Positions 1-6,621 are shown, counted from the first letter of the stretch. The stretch: DNA of 12,669 nt from JALZCH01 sp036400075 (GCA_036400075.1 DASWLV010000121.1:1-12669); one strand, 5' to 3'. Notes: a model not told the origin generated them from the sequence alone. Program-made: numbers and translations.

Positions 1-171
1 AGGTTCGCAAATCCTGCGACTAACGCGCCGCAAAGCGTGTTCAAAATCTTCCTGCGTAAAGACATCTTCGGATTCTGTGATTTCCAAATCAGAATTATCG
101 GAATCCGAAGCCTTTTCAGCTTTTGCGTTTTCGCGTTTAGATGTAGCTGTACGGTTCGATTGTTTTTTCAT
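1..171 (-). CDS. Small acidic/basic hypothetical protein, C-terminus cut off by window edge
   Basis: A reading frame starts at ATG 171-169 and stays open for all 57 codons to the window edge. It begins MKKQSNRTATSKRENAKAEK, then has a low-complexity acidic stretch (DSDNSD, ESEDVF) and a helical basic segment (EDFEHALRRVSRR). The start overlaps the stop of the upstream minus-strand gene as ATGA (168-171), a strong sign of translational coupling and the main reason to call it a gene. The charged N-terminus looks disordered and there is no signal peptide or membrane segment. I do not recognise the family. Small proteins of this shape are sometimes antitoxins or accessory regulators, but nothing here shows that. 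Confidence 0.6.
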   Translation of the reverse strand, partial: MKKQSNRTATSKRENAKAEKASDSDNSDLEITESEDVFTQEDFEHALRRVSRRICEP

Positions 172-1139
172 AAGTTAAATTCCTTTTTCGTAACATCGAA
201 ACTCAAATTGAATGTATGCAGTGGCTTTGATAATACCGTTGGGAATTTCTCGTTCGCTTTAACGGTAATAATTAGGTCATACAAATCAATCTGTGATGCA
301 ACCGGAATACCGCCGGACTTGTAATTTTCACTGTCATTTTCATATTTTTGCATTGCCCTCTCAAGCATTTCCACTTCCGTACTACTTAATCGCTGTTCAA
401 TTCGGATAAAACCCGTTTCAAAAGGCTTTATCGTTGGCGGTGTTTCGGCAAATCGCTTCTCTCCGAGAAAAGGTTCGTGATTGAATTTTAGCCAACCGCC
501 TATCGAATTTTCAAAAGCAATATTAAAAACAGATTTATTAGATACTCTGATAACAAAAATGACTTTGTAATGAGAACGCCCTTCAAAGTCGTGATTTGAG
601 TATTTAACTTCTTCGGCAATCACATAAGTGCTAATGGTTTTCGCTTGTTTTTCAGCCAATTCAATTAACCACCCAATTTCGTTTAATTTTGCGATGCGTT
701 CATCGTTAATTTTAACGGCAGTTTGAACATTGGTTAAGGTATCGCTAAGACTCGCTTTGATTGTTTCGGTCTCGTTTTCGCTTCCTTCTTTAAGTGCGTC
801 TAGTTGTTTTTGGTGTTCTGTTTTGAGAGGTTCAAGTTCTGTTTTTAGCGATTCGTTTTCAGCCGCCAGACGCTTATTTCTAGGACGTAGTGAAATGAAA
901 TAATAAGCTAAACCAGATATAACACACACTAATGCGCCTACGACGCTTATCAGAGGTAAATAAGCAAAAACAGACAAGCTGTAAACAAAACTTATGACGT
1001 ACACAATTCCTGTAAGGATGGTTACCATTGCACTAAGCCCTCCAAGAATTTTGACTGAAACATCAAAGGAATGATTTCCAGAAAAGCGTTCCAAAAACGC
1101 CTTTTCTGTTTTCTGTAATTCCGTATTCTGATTCGACAT
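168..1139 (-). CDS. Two-TM membrane protein with coiled coil and C-terminal soluble domain, unknown function
   Basis: The product is about 323 residues from ATG 1139; a TTG two codons upstream (1145) is a weaker alternative and no clear ribosome binding site is visible for either. After about 27 polar residues come two hydrophobic helices (about 28-53 and 57-84) joined by a very short turn, then a basic RPRNKR that predicts a cytoplasmic C-terminus. A coiled coil rich in E/K/L follows (about 90-135). The last 170 residues look like a mixed alpha/beta soluble domain with beta-rich segments such as YKVIFVIRVSNKS. There is no signal peptide. The gene shares an ATGA junction with the next small gene, so they form one unit. 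The DNA is visibly AT-richer than the right-hand genes: hand-counted 60-base lines give about 35-37% G+C here, against 50-55% in the winged-helix and VWA genes. That suggests acquired DNA. No family is recognised. Confidence 0.7.
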   Translation of the reverse strand: MSNQNTELQKTEKAFLERFSGNHSFDVSVKILGGLSAMVTILTGIVYVISFVYSLSVFAYLPLISVVGALVCVISGLAYYFISLRPRNKRLAAENESLKTELEPLKTEHQKQLDALKEGSENETETIKASLSDTLTNVQTAVKINDERIAKLNEIGWLIELAEKQAKTISTYVIAEEVKYSNHDFEGRSHYKVIFVIRVSNKSVFNIAFENSIGGWLKFNHEPFLGEKRFAETPPTIKPFETGFIRIEQRLSSTEVEMLERAMQKYENDSENYKSGGIPVASQIDLYDLIITVKANEKFPTVLSKPLHTFNLSFDVTKKEFNL

Positions 1140-1171
1140 AAGCAAAGGCGAAAAATGCTAAGATAGCACAA

Positions 1172-1204
1172 AGCTATCCCTTTACCTACGCTTAGGGGAT
1201 AGCT
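1172..1204. repeat. Palindrome upstream of the two-TM gene, possible operator or junction
   Basis: AGCTATCCC (1172-1180) and its exact reverse complement GGGATAGCT (1196-1204) flank a 15-base spacer. A further GATAGC (1162-1167) pairs with GCTATC at 1173-1178 as an alternative 6-bp hairpin, so three related half-sites lie within 43 bases. The site sits 33-65 bases upstream of the minus-strand ATG at 1139 and just before the point where coding-like plus-strand sequence begins. An operator and a rearrangement scar are both possible. Confidence 0.45.
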
Positions 1205-1221
1205 ACCTATTGTTATTCTTA

Positions 1222-1381
1222 ATTTGTGTAAGTAACGTCGAGGGCGTATGCTCTGTTTCGTCTTGGACTCAAAATTCTTACAATAATTCACCAATGAGTT
1301 GTAATTGGGCAGGAGAACCCTCAAGGTATTACATCAACATCTGTATATGGAGTTTGTTGGTCAGATAATACTATTACAAAT
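1222..1381 (+). pseudogene. Frameshifted 5' remnant of the Ca-binding secreted protein gene
   Basis: Upstream of the downstream frame's first in-frame stop (TGA 1295-1297), a different frame reads as Cys/Trp-rich protein: VEGVCSVSSWTQ and MSCNWAGEP, the latter from ATG 1294. That frame stops at TAA 1366-1368. The downstream frame, open from 1298, reads QGITSTSVYGVCWSD and runs directly into the gene below. The composition matches the Cys-rich N-terminal part of that gene. The simplest reading is one coding region broken by a single frameshift between about 1298 and 1365, with its original 5' end and signal peptide missing. A sequencing error could give the same picture. Confidence 0.5.
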
Positions 1382-2278
1382 GTGTCAATCTGGGCATTGG
1401 GAAGTTGTTACCGCGAAGCGTTTTGCACGCCATTTTTTTACGACCCTTATACAGAGTCCGGTGCAACTAAGGCGTGGTTTAAAGAGAAAGTACAAAATAG
1501 ACAGATAAATTATTTAGGAGACCCCATGAGCTGTATGAATGATGGTCCGGAATTAATAAAAGGGTCCTCACATACTTGCGCGGGAGGCAGAATGTGCGGT
1601 GGAATTGCGCCTCCCGATTCAGAACAACCTGCTAACCTAATGCGTTCGGAGAGTTGTTGTTCGGATTATGACAGATTAGCTTGTTTTAACGGCGGGGGCG
1701 TTTGGGACGATTCAACTTGTGGTTGCTATTCTCCGATTATGATAGATACAACAGGAAACGGATTCGATCTGACAAATGCCGTCAACGGTGTGTTATTCGA
1801 TATGACAAACGACGGCATTAAAGAACGCTTGTCCTGGACGGCTGCAAATTCGGATGACGCTTTTCTGGTTTTAGATAGAAACCAAAACGGTGTGATTGAT
1901 AATGGTCGTGAGCTGTTCGGCAGCAGCACTGTGCAGCCGGTTCTGCAAGAGGGCGAAACGAAACACGGTTTTCGAGCTTTAGCAATATACGATGAACCCG
2001 AAAGGGGCGGAAACAACGATAACAAAATAGATTCAAATGACGCGGTATTTTCCAACTTGAAACTCTGGCGCGACTCGAATCATAACGGAGAGTCGGAAGC
2101 AAACGAATTACAAAAATTATCCGAATCTGATGTAAAAGTTATCGAGCTTGATTATCACGAATCTCGCCGCAGGGACGAACACGGAAATTGGTTTAGATAC
2201 AGGGCGAAAGTCAATGACGCGCGCAAAGCAAAAGTGGGTCACTGGGCGTGGGATGTTTTCCTGCAAGTTGCCAAATAA
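1382..2278 (+). CDS. Cys-rich protein with dockerin/EF-hand-like Ca-binding C-terminal domain (5'-truncated)
   Basis: The frame gives 298 residues from GTG 1382. ATG 1526 is an alternative start preceded by AGGAG five bases upstream, but neither start yields a signal peptide, so the gene is probably truncated. The first 115 residues hold ten cysteines, typical of a disulfide-rich exported protein. From about residue 120 the tail matches a pattern I know from secreted acidobacterial proteins: IDTTGNGFDLTNAVNGV, then FLVLDRNQNGVIDNGRE, then LWRDSNHNGESEANEL, ending FRYRAK and WAWDVFL. D165/N167/N169/E177 and D231/N233/N235/E242 fit DxNxNGxxxxxxE calcium loops, with a weaker loop near 211-220. 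Intact relatives are usually much longer, with this module at the C-terminus. The likely role is surface or extracellular, with no enzymatic function evident. A strong terminator follows. Confidence 0.65.
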   Translation: MSIWALGSCYREAFCTPFFYDPYTESGATKAWFKEKVQNRQINYLGDPMSCMNDGPELIKGSSHTCAGGRMCGGIAPPDSEQPANLMRSESCCSDYDRLACFNGGGVWDDSTCGCYSPIMIDTTGNGFDLTNAVNGVLFDMTNDGIKERLSWTAANSDDAFLVLDRNQNGVIDNGRELFGSSTVQPVLQEGETKHGFRALAIYDEPERGGNNDNKIDSNDAVFSNLKLWRDSNHNGESEANELQKLSESDVKVIELDYHESRRRDEHGNWFRYRAKVNDARKAKVGHWAWDVFLQVAK

Positions 2279-2303
2279 AATTTCTTGAAAGTGAAAATCG
2301 AAC

Positions 2304-2346
2304 GGGAAGGGAATTAATCAAAATTCCCTTCCCATTTTTATTTTTT
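2304..2346 (+). terminator. Rho-independent terminator of the Ca-binding protein gene
   Basis: GGGAAGGGAATT (2304-2315) pairs perfectly with AATTCCCTTCCC (2322-2333) around a 6-base loop. ATTTTTATTTTTT follows immediately. It lies 26 bases after the stop of the plus-strand gene and 27 bases before the next plus-strand ATG, so it separates the two transcription units. Confidence 0.9.
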
Positions 2347-2372
2347 CCGATTTCGGTTAATCTTTGGGGCAA

Positions 2373-3185
2373 ATGCTGTCGGAAGAAATCGAAAATCACC
2401 GCGACCGGAAATGGCGGCGCGAAGAAGAACTGAAAATCGAAACCGTCGCCGATGCCGAACGGTTCGTTGAAGAAGTCGGATTTTGCGGCGGTTTGACCGA
2501 TGTCCGAACACCGATGCCTTCGCTCTACATTGCGGTTTGCGGCAGACGCGAAGCGTTTGTGCCGCGTAATGTGCAGAAAGATTACGAAACGAGTCTGGCT
2601 TGGACTTTGAAAGACGACGTTTTGCGGCGCGGGCGCGTGTTTTACGCCAAGGTTGCCAAAGCCAAATCAATGTTTGTTGCTGCTCGTCTCGTTCCTGCTT
2701 TCAATTGTTTGTTCGGCGTTCCGAAAGCCGAAGAAAAAGAAAAGCTCTCGCTCAACGCCAGAAAAATATTGGAAGTTCTGCGGCGCGATTGGGAACAGGC
2801 GTCGGCTGATTTGCGCGCCGAAGCAGGAATCGCCGACCGTAAAGTTTTCAGCAAAGCCCTTGACGAATTGCAGGCGAGAATGAAAGTCGTGCCGTGCGAA
2901 GTCGTTTACGAGCCGAAATTTACTTATATCTGGACGCTCGCCGAAGTGCGTTTTCCGAAAGAATTAAAACAAAAAATCGAAAGGGAAACCGCCGTCAAAG
3001 AAATTGCCAAAGCATTTTTAAACGCGGCGGGCGAAGTTTCATCGAAAGAATTTGCCAAATTAATCGGCGTTACGCCGCTCGAAGCGAATCTCGGATTTTT
3101 GCTGCTGGTTCAGGAAGCAATTGCGAGGCAAGTTGAAAAAGGCGTTTTTAGGTTAAAGGAATTGAATGTTCCTTCTCACGATTGA
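2373..3185 (+). CDS. AlkZ-related winged-helix protein (HTH_42-like family)
   Basis: The product is about 270 residues from ATG 2373. A TTG at 2364 is possible but less likely; GGGG lies just upstream of the ATG. The pattern recalls the winged-helix family named for the crosslink-repair glycosylase AlkZ/YcaQ. The conserved-looking N-terminal segment is FVEEVGFCGG, LTDVRT, SLYIAVCGRR (about 33-60), followed by LAWTLKDDVLRRGRVFYAK and a run ending RLVPAFNCLFG. A winged-helix region then follows (about 125-200: ILEVLRRDWE, DLRAEAGI, KALDELQ, FTYIWTLAEVRFP). At 270 residues it is shorter than AlkZ, and no QxQ catalytic motif of true AlkZ glycosylases is visible, so DNA binding is better supported than glycosylase activity. 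It is probably cytoplasmic. Its last 10 bases overlap the end of the convergent minus-strand gene. Confidence 0.65.
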   Translation: MLSEEIENHRDRKWRREEELKIETVADAERFVEEVGFCGGLTDVRTPMPSLYIAVCGRREAFVPRNVQKDYETSLAWTLKDDVLRRGRVFYAKVAKAKSMFVAARLVPAFNCLFGVPKAEEKEKLSLNARKILEVLRRDWEQASADLRAEAGIADRKVFSKALDELQARMKVVPCEVVYEPKFTYIWTLAEVRFPKELKQKIERETAVKEIAKAFLNAAGEVSSKEFAKLIGVTPLEANLGFLLLVQEAIARQVEKGVFRLKELNVPSHD

Positions 3186-3946
3186 GTTTGTTCGTTTTCC
3201 ATCTCGCGGCGGACTTCTTCCTCGATTCTGGCGGCTTGTAAAGCGAGCGGTAATTCCTCGGTGCGCGCGAGCAGGCGTTCAAGAGCTTGTTCGTTGCCGA
3301 TTAAATTGCTGCCGCGACGCGCTGCGGCTTCGATCATTTCCAGCCGGGTTTTGCTTTCGGTCAGAAGCTCGTCGGCTTCTTTTCTGACTTTTTTGAGCCG
3401 TTCTTTGTCGGCGTTTAGTTCGTCGTGCAGCGATTTCGAGTTTTCGTTTTTCAAATATTTGAGCTTGTTTTGCCGACGAGAAACGAGCTGCAGTTCCTGT
3501 TTGGTACTTTTTAAAATTCTCGAACCCGTCAAGCGCGAAGCCAGAGTTTCTCGATAGGCTTCAGCGAGCATCCGATTCGAGCGTTCGAGTTCTTTCAGAG
3601 ATTGGCGCTCGGCGCTCGTCAATTCGTTTTTAAACCAATCAACTTCCGAAGGTTTGATTCCGTCAACGGCGAGCCGCTCGCGCAAATTTTTGAGCCAACT
3701 ATTGCGATAAACGAAAAGCGCGATCATCAGCAATATGCCGAGAGCAAAACCGACGCCGAGACCTACGAAAGCGAGAAAAAAATATAGCGCGGCGCTCGAA
3801 GTCGAACCGGAAAACAAAAACAAAATTAAAAACAAAGCGAACGGCGGCAGCGCCAAAAGAACGGGCGACAAGCTCGCGCTCCACACGAGCGAGCGGTTTT
3901 TCAAATAATCGCGTCTGGTTAGTTCGTAGCGTTCGAGCTTGTTCAT
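3176..3946 (-). CDS. Two-TM coiled-coil membrane protein, unknown function
   Basis: The product is about 256 residues from ATG 3946; the in-frame TTG just before it (3949) is less likely. A basic N-terminus (ELTRRDYLKNR) leads into two strong hydrophobic helices (about 20-46 and 51-80). A long, highly charged region follows (about 82-256), rich in E/K/R/L heptads, for example LKKVRKEADELL and ALERLLARTEELP. It is predicted to be a cytoplasmic coiled coil, so both ends should face the cytoplasm. There is no signal peptide or recognised catalytic motif. The gene is monocistronic, with a predicted promoter and palindrome upstream, and converges on the winged-helix gene with a 10-base overlap. 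I do not recognise the family. It resembles the two-TM gene at 168-1139 in architecture only, not in visible sequence. Confidence 0.75.
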   Translation of the reverse strand: MNKLERYELTRRDYLKNRSLVWSASLSPVLLALPPFALFLILFLFSGSTSSAALYFFLAFVGLGVGFALGILLMIALFVYRNSWLKNLRERLAVDGIKPSEVDWFKNELTSAERQSLKELERSNRMLAEAYRETLASRLTGSRILKSTKQELQLVSRRQNKLKYLKNENSKSLHDELNADKERLKKVRKEADELLTESKTRLEMIEAAARRGSNLIGNEQALERLLARTEELPLALQAARIEEEVRREMENEQTQS

Positions 3947-3983
3947 CAATTATGGCTGTTTCGGACTTTTCCGGTTCACAGAA

Positions 3984-4013
3984 AATATAATCGTTTGCCG
4001 CCGTTTACGGCAA
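3984..4013 (-). promoter_or_regulatory. Predicted sigma70-type promoter for the two-TM coiled-coil gene
   Basis: On the minus strand TTGCCG (4013-4008) and TATATT (3989-3984) are separated by 18 bases. They match TTGACA at 4 of 6 and TATAAT at 5 of 6 positions. The start codon is about 38 bases downstream of the -10 box. A palindrome covers the -35 box and most of the spacer. Confidence 0.45.
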
Positions 4014-4016
4014 ACG
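3992..4016. promoter_or_regulatory. Palindromic operator-like site in divergent intergenic region
   Basis: CGTTTGCCG (3992-4000) and CGGCAAACG (4008-4016) are perfect 9-base inverted arms around a 7-base centre, spaced 16 bases start to start. No T-run follows on either strand, so a terminator is unlikely. The site overlaps the predicted minus-strand promoter and lies 63-87 bases before the VWA start codon. A dimeric repressor site is the natural reading, but the regulator is unknown. Confidence 0.5.
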
Positions 4017-4078
4017 TCGCTTTAATTTGTCCCTAATTCATATTAAGATGCTAACTGGATATTTCGGAGATTAAAAAA

Positions 4079-5038
4079 ATGCGGCGAAATTTTTGGCTTT
4101 TATCAACGACGTTCTTTTTCGCTTTTGTCTGCTTCTCAACCATTTACGCGCAGGAAACCGGCGGAAACCGGAAAAAAGGGCAAACCGCCCGACCGATTAC
4201 GATTCCGATTTCGGTGCGCGCCGGAAACGTCAAAGTTTCCGAAACGCGCGGCGAAGTTATCGAAGCCGGAAATCTGACCGTCAAAGAAAACGGCGAGGAA
4301 CGCACGATTTTGAGTCTTAGAAAAACTTCGGAATCGCCGATGCATTTCGCCGTTTTGATTCAGGAGGACGTTGAATCTTCGGTTAATCTGGAGCTTGAAG
4401 GCATCGGCAATTTTATTCGTCGTCTGCCGAAAGGCTCGCGCGTGATGGTCGCTTATTTGCGCGGCGGTTCGATTCAAATCAGACAGAAATTTACCGAAGA
4501 TTTGGAAAAAGCCGCCAAATCTCTCCGCATTCTGGGAGGTTCATCCGCCGCGCCGTTTAATCCGTATGTCGGCGTGATGGAAGCGGTCGAGCGTTTTGAA
4601 AATCTGCCGCTCGGCAGACGCGCGATGCTGGTTGTTTCGGACGGTTTGGATGTCGGGCGCGGAATTGATTCGGCTTCGCCCGCGCAAAGTCTCGATTTAG
4701 ACCGCGCGATTTTAAAAGCGCAGCGAAACGGCATTGCGATTTACACGATTTACGCGGAAACGTCGTCAAGCGCCGGTGGCAATTCCCGGCTCGTTTCATA
4801 CGGTCAAGGCTCGCTTCTGCGCCTGGCGGACGAAACCGGCGGACGAGCCTTTTTCTCCGGTTTAAACACGCCGGTCAGTTTCTCGCCTTTTTTGCGCGAA
4901 CTGGGCGCAAGTCTGACGCGACAATTTGCTTTAACTTATCTTTCAACCGAAAAAGACAATCGCTTTCGCCGGATTGAAATAACAAGCGACAGCCGAGATG
5001 TCGTCATCGAATATCCAAAAGGCGTCAATCCGAAATAA
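4079..5038 (+). CDS. Secreted VWA-domain protein of the acidobacterial VWFA-related type
   Basis: The product is 319 residues from ATG 4079, with GGAG nine bases upstream. The Sec signal peptide is MRRNFWLLST plus a Phe-rich core ending TIYA, with likely cleavage before QETGG (about residue 25). Residues about 38-80 form a small beta region (IPISVRAGN, LTVKENGEE) typical before the VWA fold in this family. The VWA domain covers about 88-310: first strand HFAVLIQED, MIDAS-like region 95-101, later strand AMLVVSDGLDVG (D188), then IAIYTIYAE and LADETGGRAFFSG. The canonical DxSxS metal motif is missing, with QEDVESS in its place, so metal-dependent ligand binding may be lost. The likely location is periplasmic or surface, with a role in protein binding. 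It is divergent from the two-TM gene and followed by a 35-bp-stem inverted repeat. Confidence 0.85.
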   Translation: MRRNFWLLSTTFFFAFVCFSTIYAQETGGNRKKGQTARPITIPISVRAGNVKVSETRGEVIEAGNLTVKENGEERTILSLRKTSESPMHFAVLIQEDVESSVNLELEGIGNFIRRLPKGSRVMVAYLRGGSIQIRQKFTEDLEKAAKSLRILGGSSAAPFNPYVGVMEAVERFENLPLGRRAMLVVSDGLDVGRGIDSASPAQSLDLDRAILKAQRNGIAIYTIYAETSSSAGGNSRLVSYGQGSLLRLADETGGRAFFSGLNTPVSFSPFLRELGASLTRQFALTYLSTEKDNRFRRIEITSDSRDVVIEYPKGVNPK

Positions 5039-5048
5039 ACAACAAAAA

Positions 5049-5125
5049 ACTTCAACGCAGAGACATAAAGGCACAGAGAAAATTATATTTATTTTCTCTG
5101 TGCCTTTATGTCTCTGCGTTGAAGT
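5049..5125. repeat. 35-bp perfect inverted repeat filling an intergenic gap
   Basis: Positions 5049-5083 pair without a mismatch with 5091-5125 around a 7-base loop (5084-5090). The arm contains CAACGCAGAGACATAAAGG and GCACAGAGAA. It starts 11 bases after the VWA stop and ends 6 bases before the zinc-ribbon stop, so it occupies nearly the whole gap between convergent genes. It could act as a bidirectional terminator, though no clean U-tract follows. It shares the CGCAGAGA word with the repeat at 6517-6616, which suggests one dispersed family. Confidence 0.9.
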
Positions 5126-5131
5126 CTTAAT

Positions 5132-5536
5132 TTATCCGAGCCTCGTAAAACACACCGAGCAAACGCGCTCTTCTTCCTTAATCAACAACCCGATCCAGAA
5201 AAGCGGAAGACAAGCAAACAGCAACGCCACGAAAACAACCCAACCTGCGGTCGAAACTTTTTTATTTATCTGCGGCGGCGCAGTTGTTTTGCAGCGCGGG
5301 CAATGAAAGCCGGAAACTTGCGGTTGCGGCACGGGCGGCGGAGTTTGGACGAGCGGCTGAACCTGCTGCGGCTCGCCGAAACCGGCAACATCGTGCAGCG
5401 GCGAGCTTGGACTCGCCCAACTGTAGGGGTGCGGCGGAGATTGAGTTTTCGTTTGGGTTTGTGTCAAAGCCACGCCGCAATAACGGCAATAATTTATTCC
5501 GCTTTCATTAAATTTTCCGCATTTTCCGCAAATCAT
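5132..5536 (-). CDS. Small membrane-associated double zinc-ribbon protein with LITAF-like C-terminus
   Basis: The product is 134 residues from ATG 5536, three bases after the stop of the oxidoreductase gene, so they are almost certainly cotranscribed. Residues 1-22 form a zinc ribbon (CGKC and CRYCG). Residues about 24-75 are a Pro/Gln/Ser-rich, probably disordered linker. The C-terminal part (about 76-134) has FHCPRC, a hydrophobic stretch (AGWVVFVALLFACLPLFWIG), then KEEERVCSVCFTRLG. This order of CxxC, membrane-inserting hydrophobic segment and CxxCxxxLG is the hallmark of LITAF-like domains, where the halves meet to bind one zinc on the membrane's cytoplasmic face. There is no signal peptide. 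The family assignment is by pattern and the function is unknown. Confidence 0.75.
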   Translation of the reverse strand: MICGKCGKFNESGINYCRYCGVALTQTQTKTQSPPHPYSWASPSSPLHDVAGFGEPQQVQPLVQTPPPVPQPQVSGFHCPRCKTTAPPQINKKVSTAGWVVFVALLFACLPLFWIGLLIKEEERVCSVCFTRLG

Positions 5537-5539
5537 AAT

Positions 5540-6508
5540 TTAGAAAATCACTTTTTCGCCGGTTCTCACCGCTTCGTAACAACCTTCGATCAGTTCGACT
5601 GACTTATAACCGTCTAACGCTGTCACGGGCGGCTGAGTTCCGTTTAAAATCGCATCAACAAAAGCCGCATCTTCCTGCACGTAACCCCAGCGTTCCTCTT
5701 TCTGCGCGAGATGATATGAAAAATGCTCGGAATTCGGCGCAGTTCCGCGATTATCCGATATGTTCTCCATTTCCTGCGTAATAATCGTGCGATGCTCGCA
5801 AAAAACTTCGACTCGCTCAAAAGGAAAATTCCAGCTTGCATCAGCCGCCGAGCAAAACGTTGCGTGCAATCCGCTTTTGAATTTTAATAAAACCGAAAAA
5901 TTATCAATTTCATTGTAAGTTTGACGGCTTCCAAAGGCAATCATCTCCGCAATTTCGCCGAATTGAAATCGCATCATATCAAACAAATGAATCGTCGTCT
6001 CGTACAAAAAACCGCCGGTAATAGAAACATCGCTCGTCCATTCGGGATTTTGCAGTTCACCGCGATTCATTTTGATATGCGCCGAATGCGGGCGGTCTTC
6101 ACCGAGCAATTCTTTGAGCTTTTGATAAACCGGCGCATAGCGGCGATTATGTCCGACCTGAAAAACCGCGCCGGAATTGTTTGCTGCTTCCAGAACCCGT
6201 TTAGCGTCTTCGAGTTTCGTCGCCATCGGTTTTTCGCAGAGAACATGCTTTCCGGCATTCGCCGCCGCAATCGCCAACTCAACGTGCCGCGTGTTCGGCG
6301 TTGTGATAATAACAGCGTCCGACGATTCAAAAACTTGCTCGGCGTTTTCCATCGTTCGCGCGCCGGTCAAACGCGCCACGCGCTGCATTCGTTCCGGGCG
6401 AATATCAAACAGCGCGGCGACTTCGCAGCGTTCGTCCCGCGCAAAAATCTGCGCGTGTGTGCCGCCCATATAACCTGTTCCAACAATTCCGATTTTGATT
6501 TTATCCAC
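5540..6508 (-). CDS. Gfo/Idh/MocA-family NAD(P)-dependent oxidoreductase
   Basis: The product is 322 residues from GTG 6508, a normal family length. The N-terminal Rossmann fold has IKIGIVGTGYMGG (dinucleotide loop G10-T-G-Y-M-G15) with an acidic D35 after the second strand (ALFDIRPER), consistent with NAD preference. The family motif CEKPMA contains K93 (E92-K93-P94). The substrate domain has GHNRRYAP and GGFLYETTIHLFD, with H174 at the usual catalytic histidine and E170 where Asp is common. It probably oxidises a cyclitol or sugar hydroxyl in the cytoplasm. The upstream minus-strand gene is an IolI-like isomerase, which favours inositol or related polyol metabolism, but the substrate cannot be read from sequence. 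A weak GGTG ribosome site is supplied by the end of an inverted repeat that fills the upstream gap. Confidence 0.9.
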   Translation of the reverse strand: MDKIKIGIVGTGYMGGTHAQIFARDERCEVAALFDIRPERMQRVARLTGARTMENAEQVFESSDAVIITTPNTRHVELAIAAANAGKHVLCEKPMATKLEDAKRVLEAANNSGAVFQVGHNRRYAPVYQKLKELLGEDRPHSAHIKMNRGELQNPEWTSDVSITGGFLYETTIHLFDMMRFQFGEIAEMIAFGSRQTYNEIDNFSVLLKFKSGLHATFCSAADASWNFPFERVEVFCEHRTIITQEMENISDNRGTAPNSEHFSYHLAQKEERWGYVQEDAAFVDAILNGTQPPVTALDGYKSVELIEGCYEAVRTGEKVIF

Positions 6509-6516
6509 TATTTTTC

Positions 6517-6616
6517 ACCGCCGAGGCGCAGAGATGCCGAGAAAAAAAATAAAGAGAGATTAAAAACTCTTGAAAACTCTATTTTAAAAAACTCTGCGTC
6601 TCTGCGTCTCGGCGGT
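6517..6616. repeat. Imperfect inverted repeat between isomerase and oxidoreductase genes
   Basis: The 25-base arms 6517-6541 and 6592-6616 are complementary at 22 positions. Two of the three mismatches would be G-U in the plus-strand RNA. The outer arms are ACCGCCGAG and CTCGGCGGT, and the inner words are CGCAGAGA and TCTCTGCG, related to the repeat at 5049-5125. A 50-base AT-rich centre separates them. It starts 8 bases upstream of the oxidoreductase GTG and ends 5 bases before the isomerase stop, so it fills the gap inside a same-strand gene pair. Confidence 0.85.
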
Positions 6617-6621
6617 TCAAT

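Noticed and set aside
37..324. Plus-strand open frame at the left edge
   Set aside because: It spans two minus-strand frames joined by a coupled ATGA overlap and has a Phe/Cys-rich composition with no ribosome site.
1305..1365. Programmed ribosomal frameshift to join the two frames
   Set aside because: No slippery heptamer or long homopolymer is visible, and the upstream part has no start or signal peptide. A disrupted gene is simpler.
1305..1508. Plus-strand frame starting with TTG
   Set aside because: It is the third frame across the remnant region. The neighbouring frame has the Cys-rich composition that continues into the downstream domain.
2373..3185. Active AlkZ DNA glycosylase
   Set aside because: The family likeness is to the winged-helix framework only. 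The QxQ catalytic motif was not found and the protein is shorter than AlkZ.
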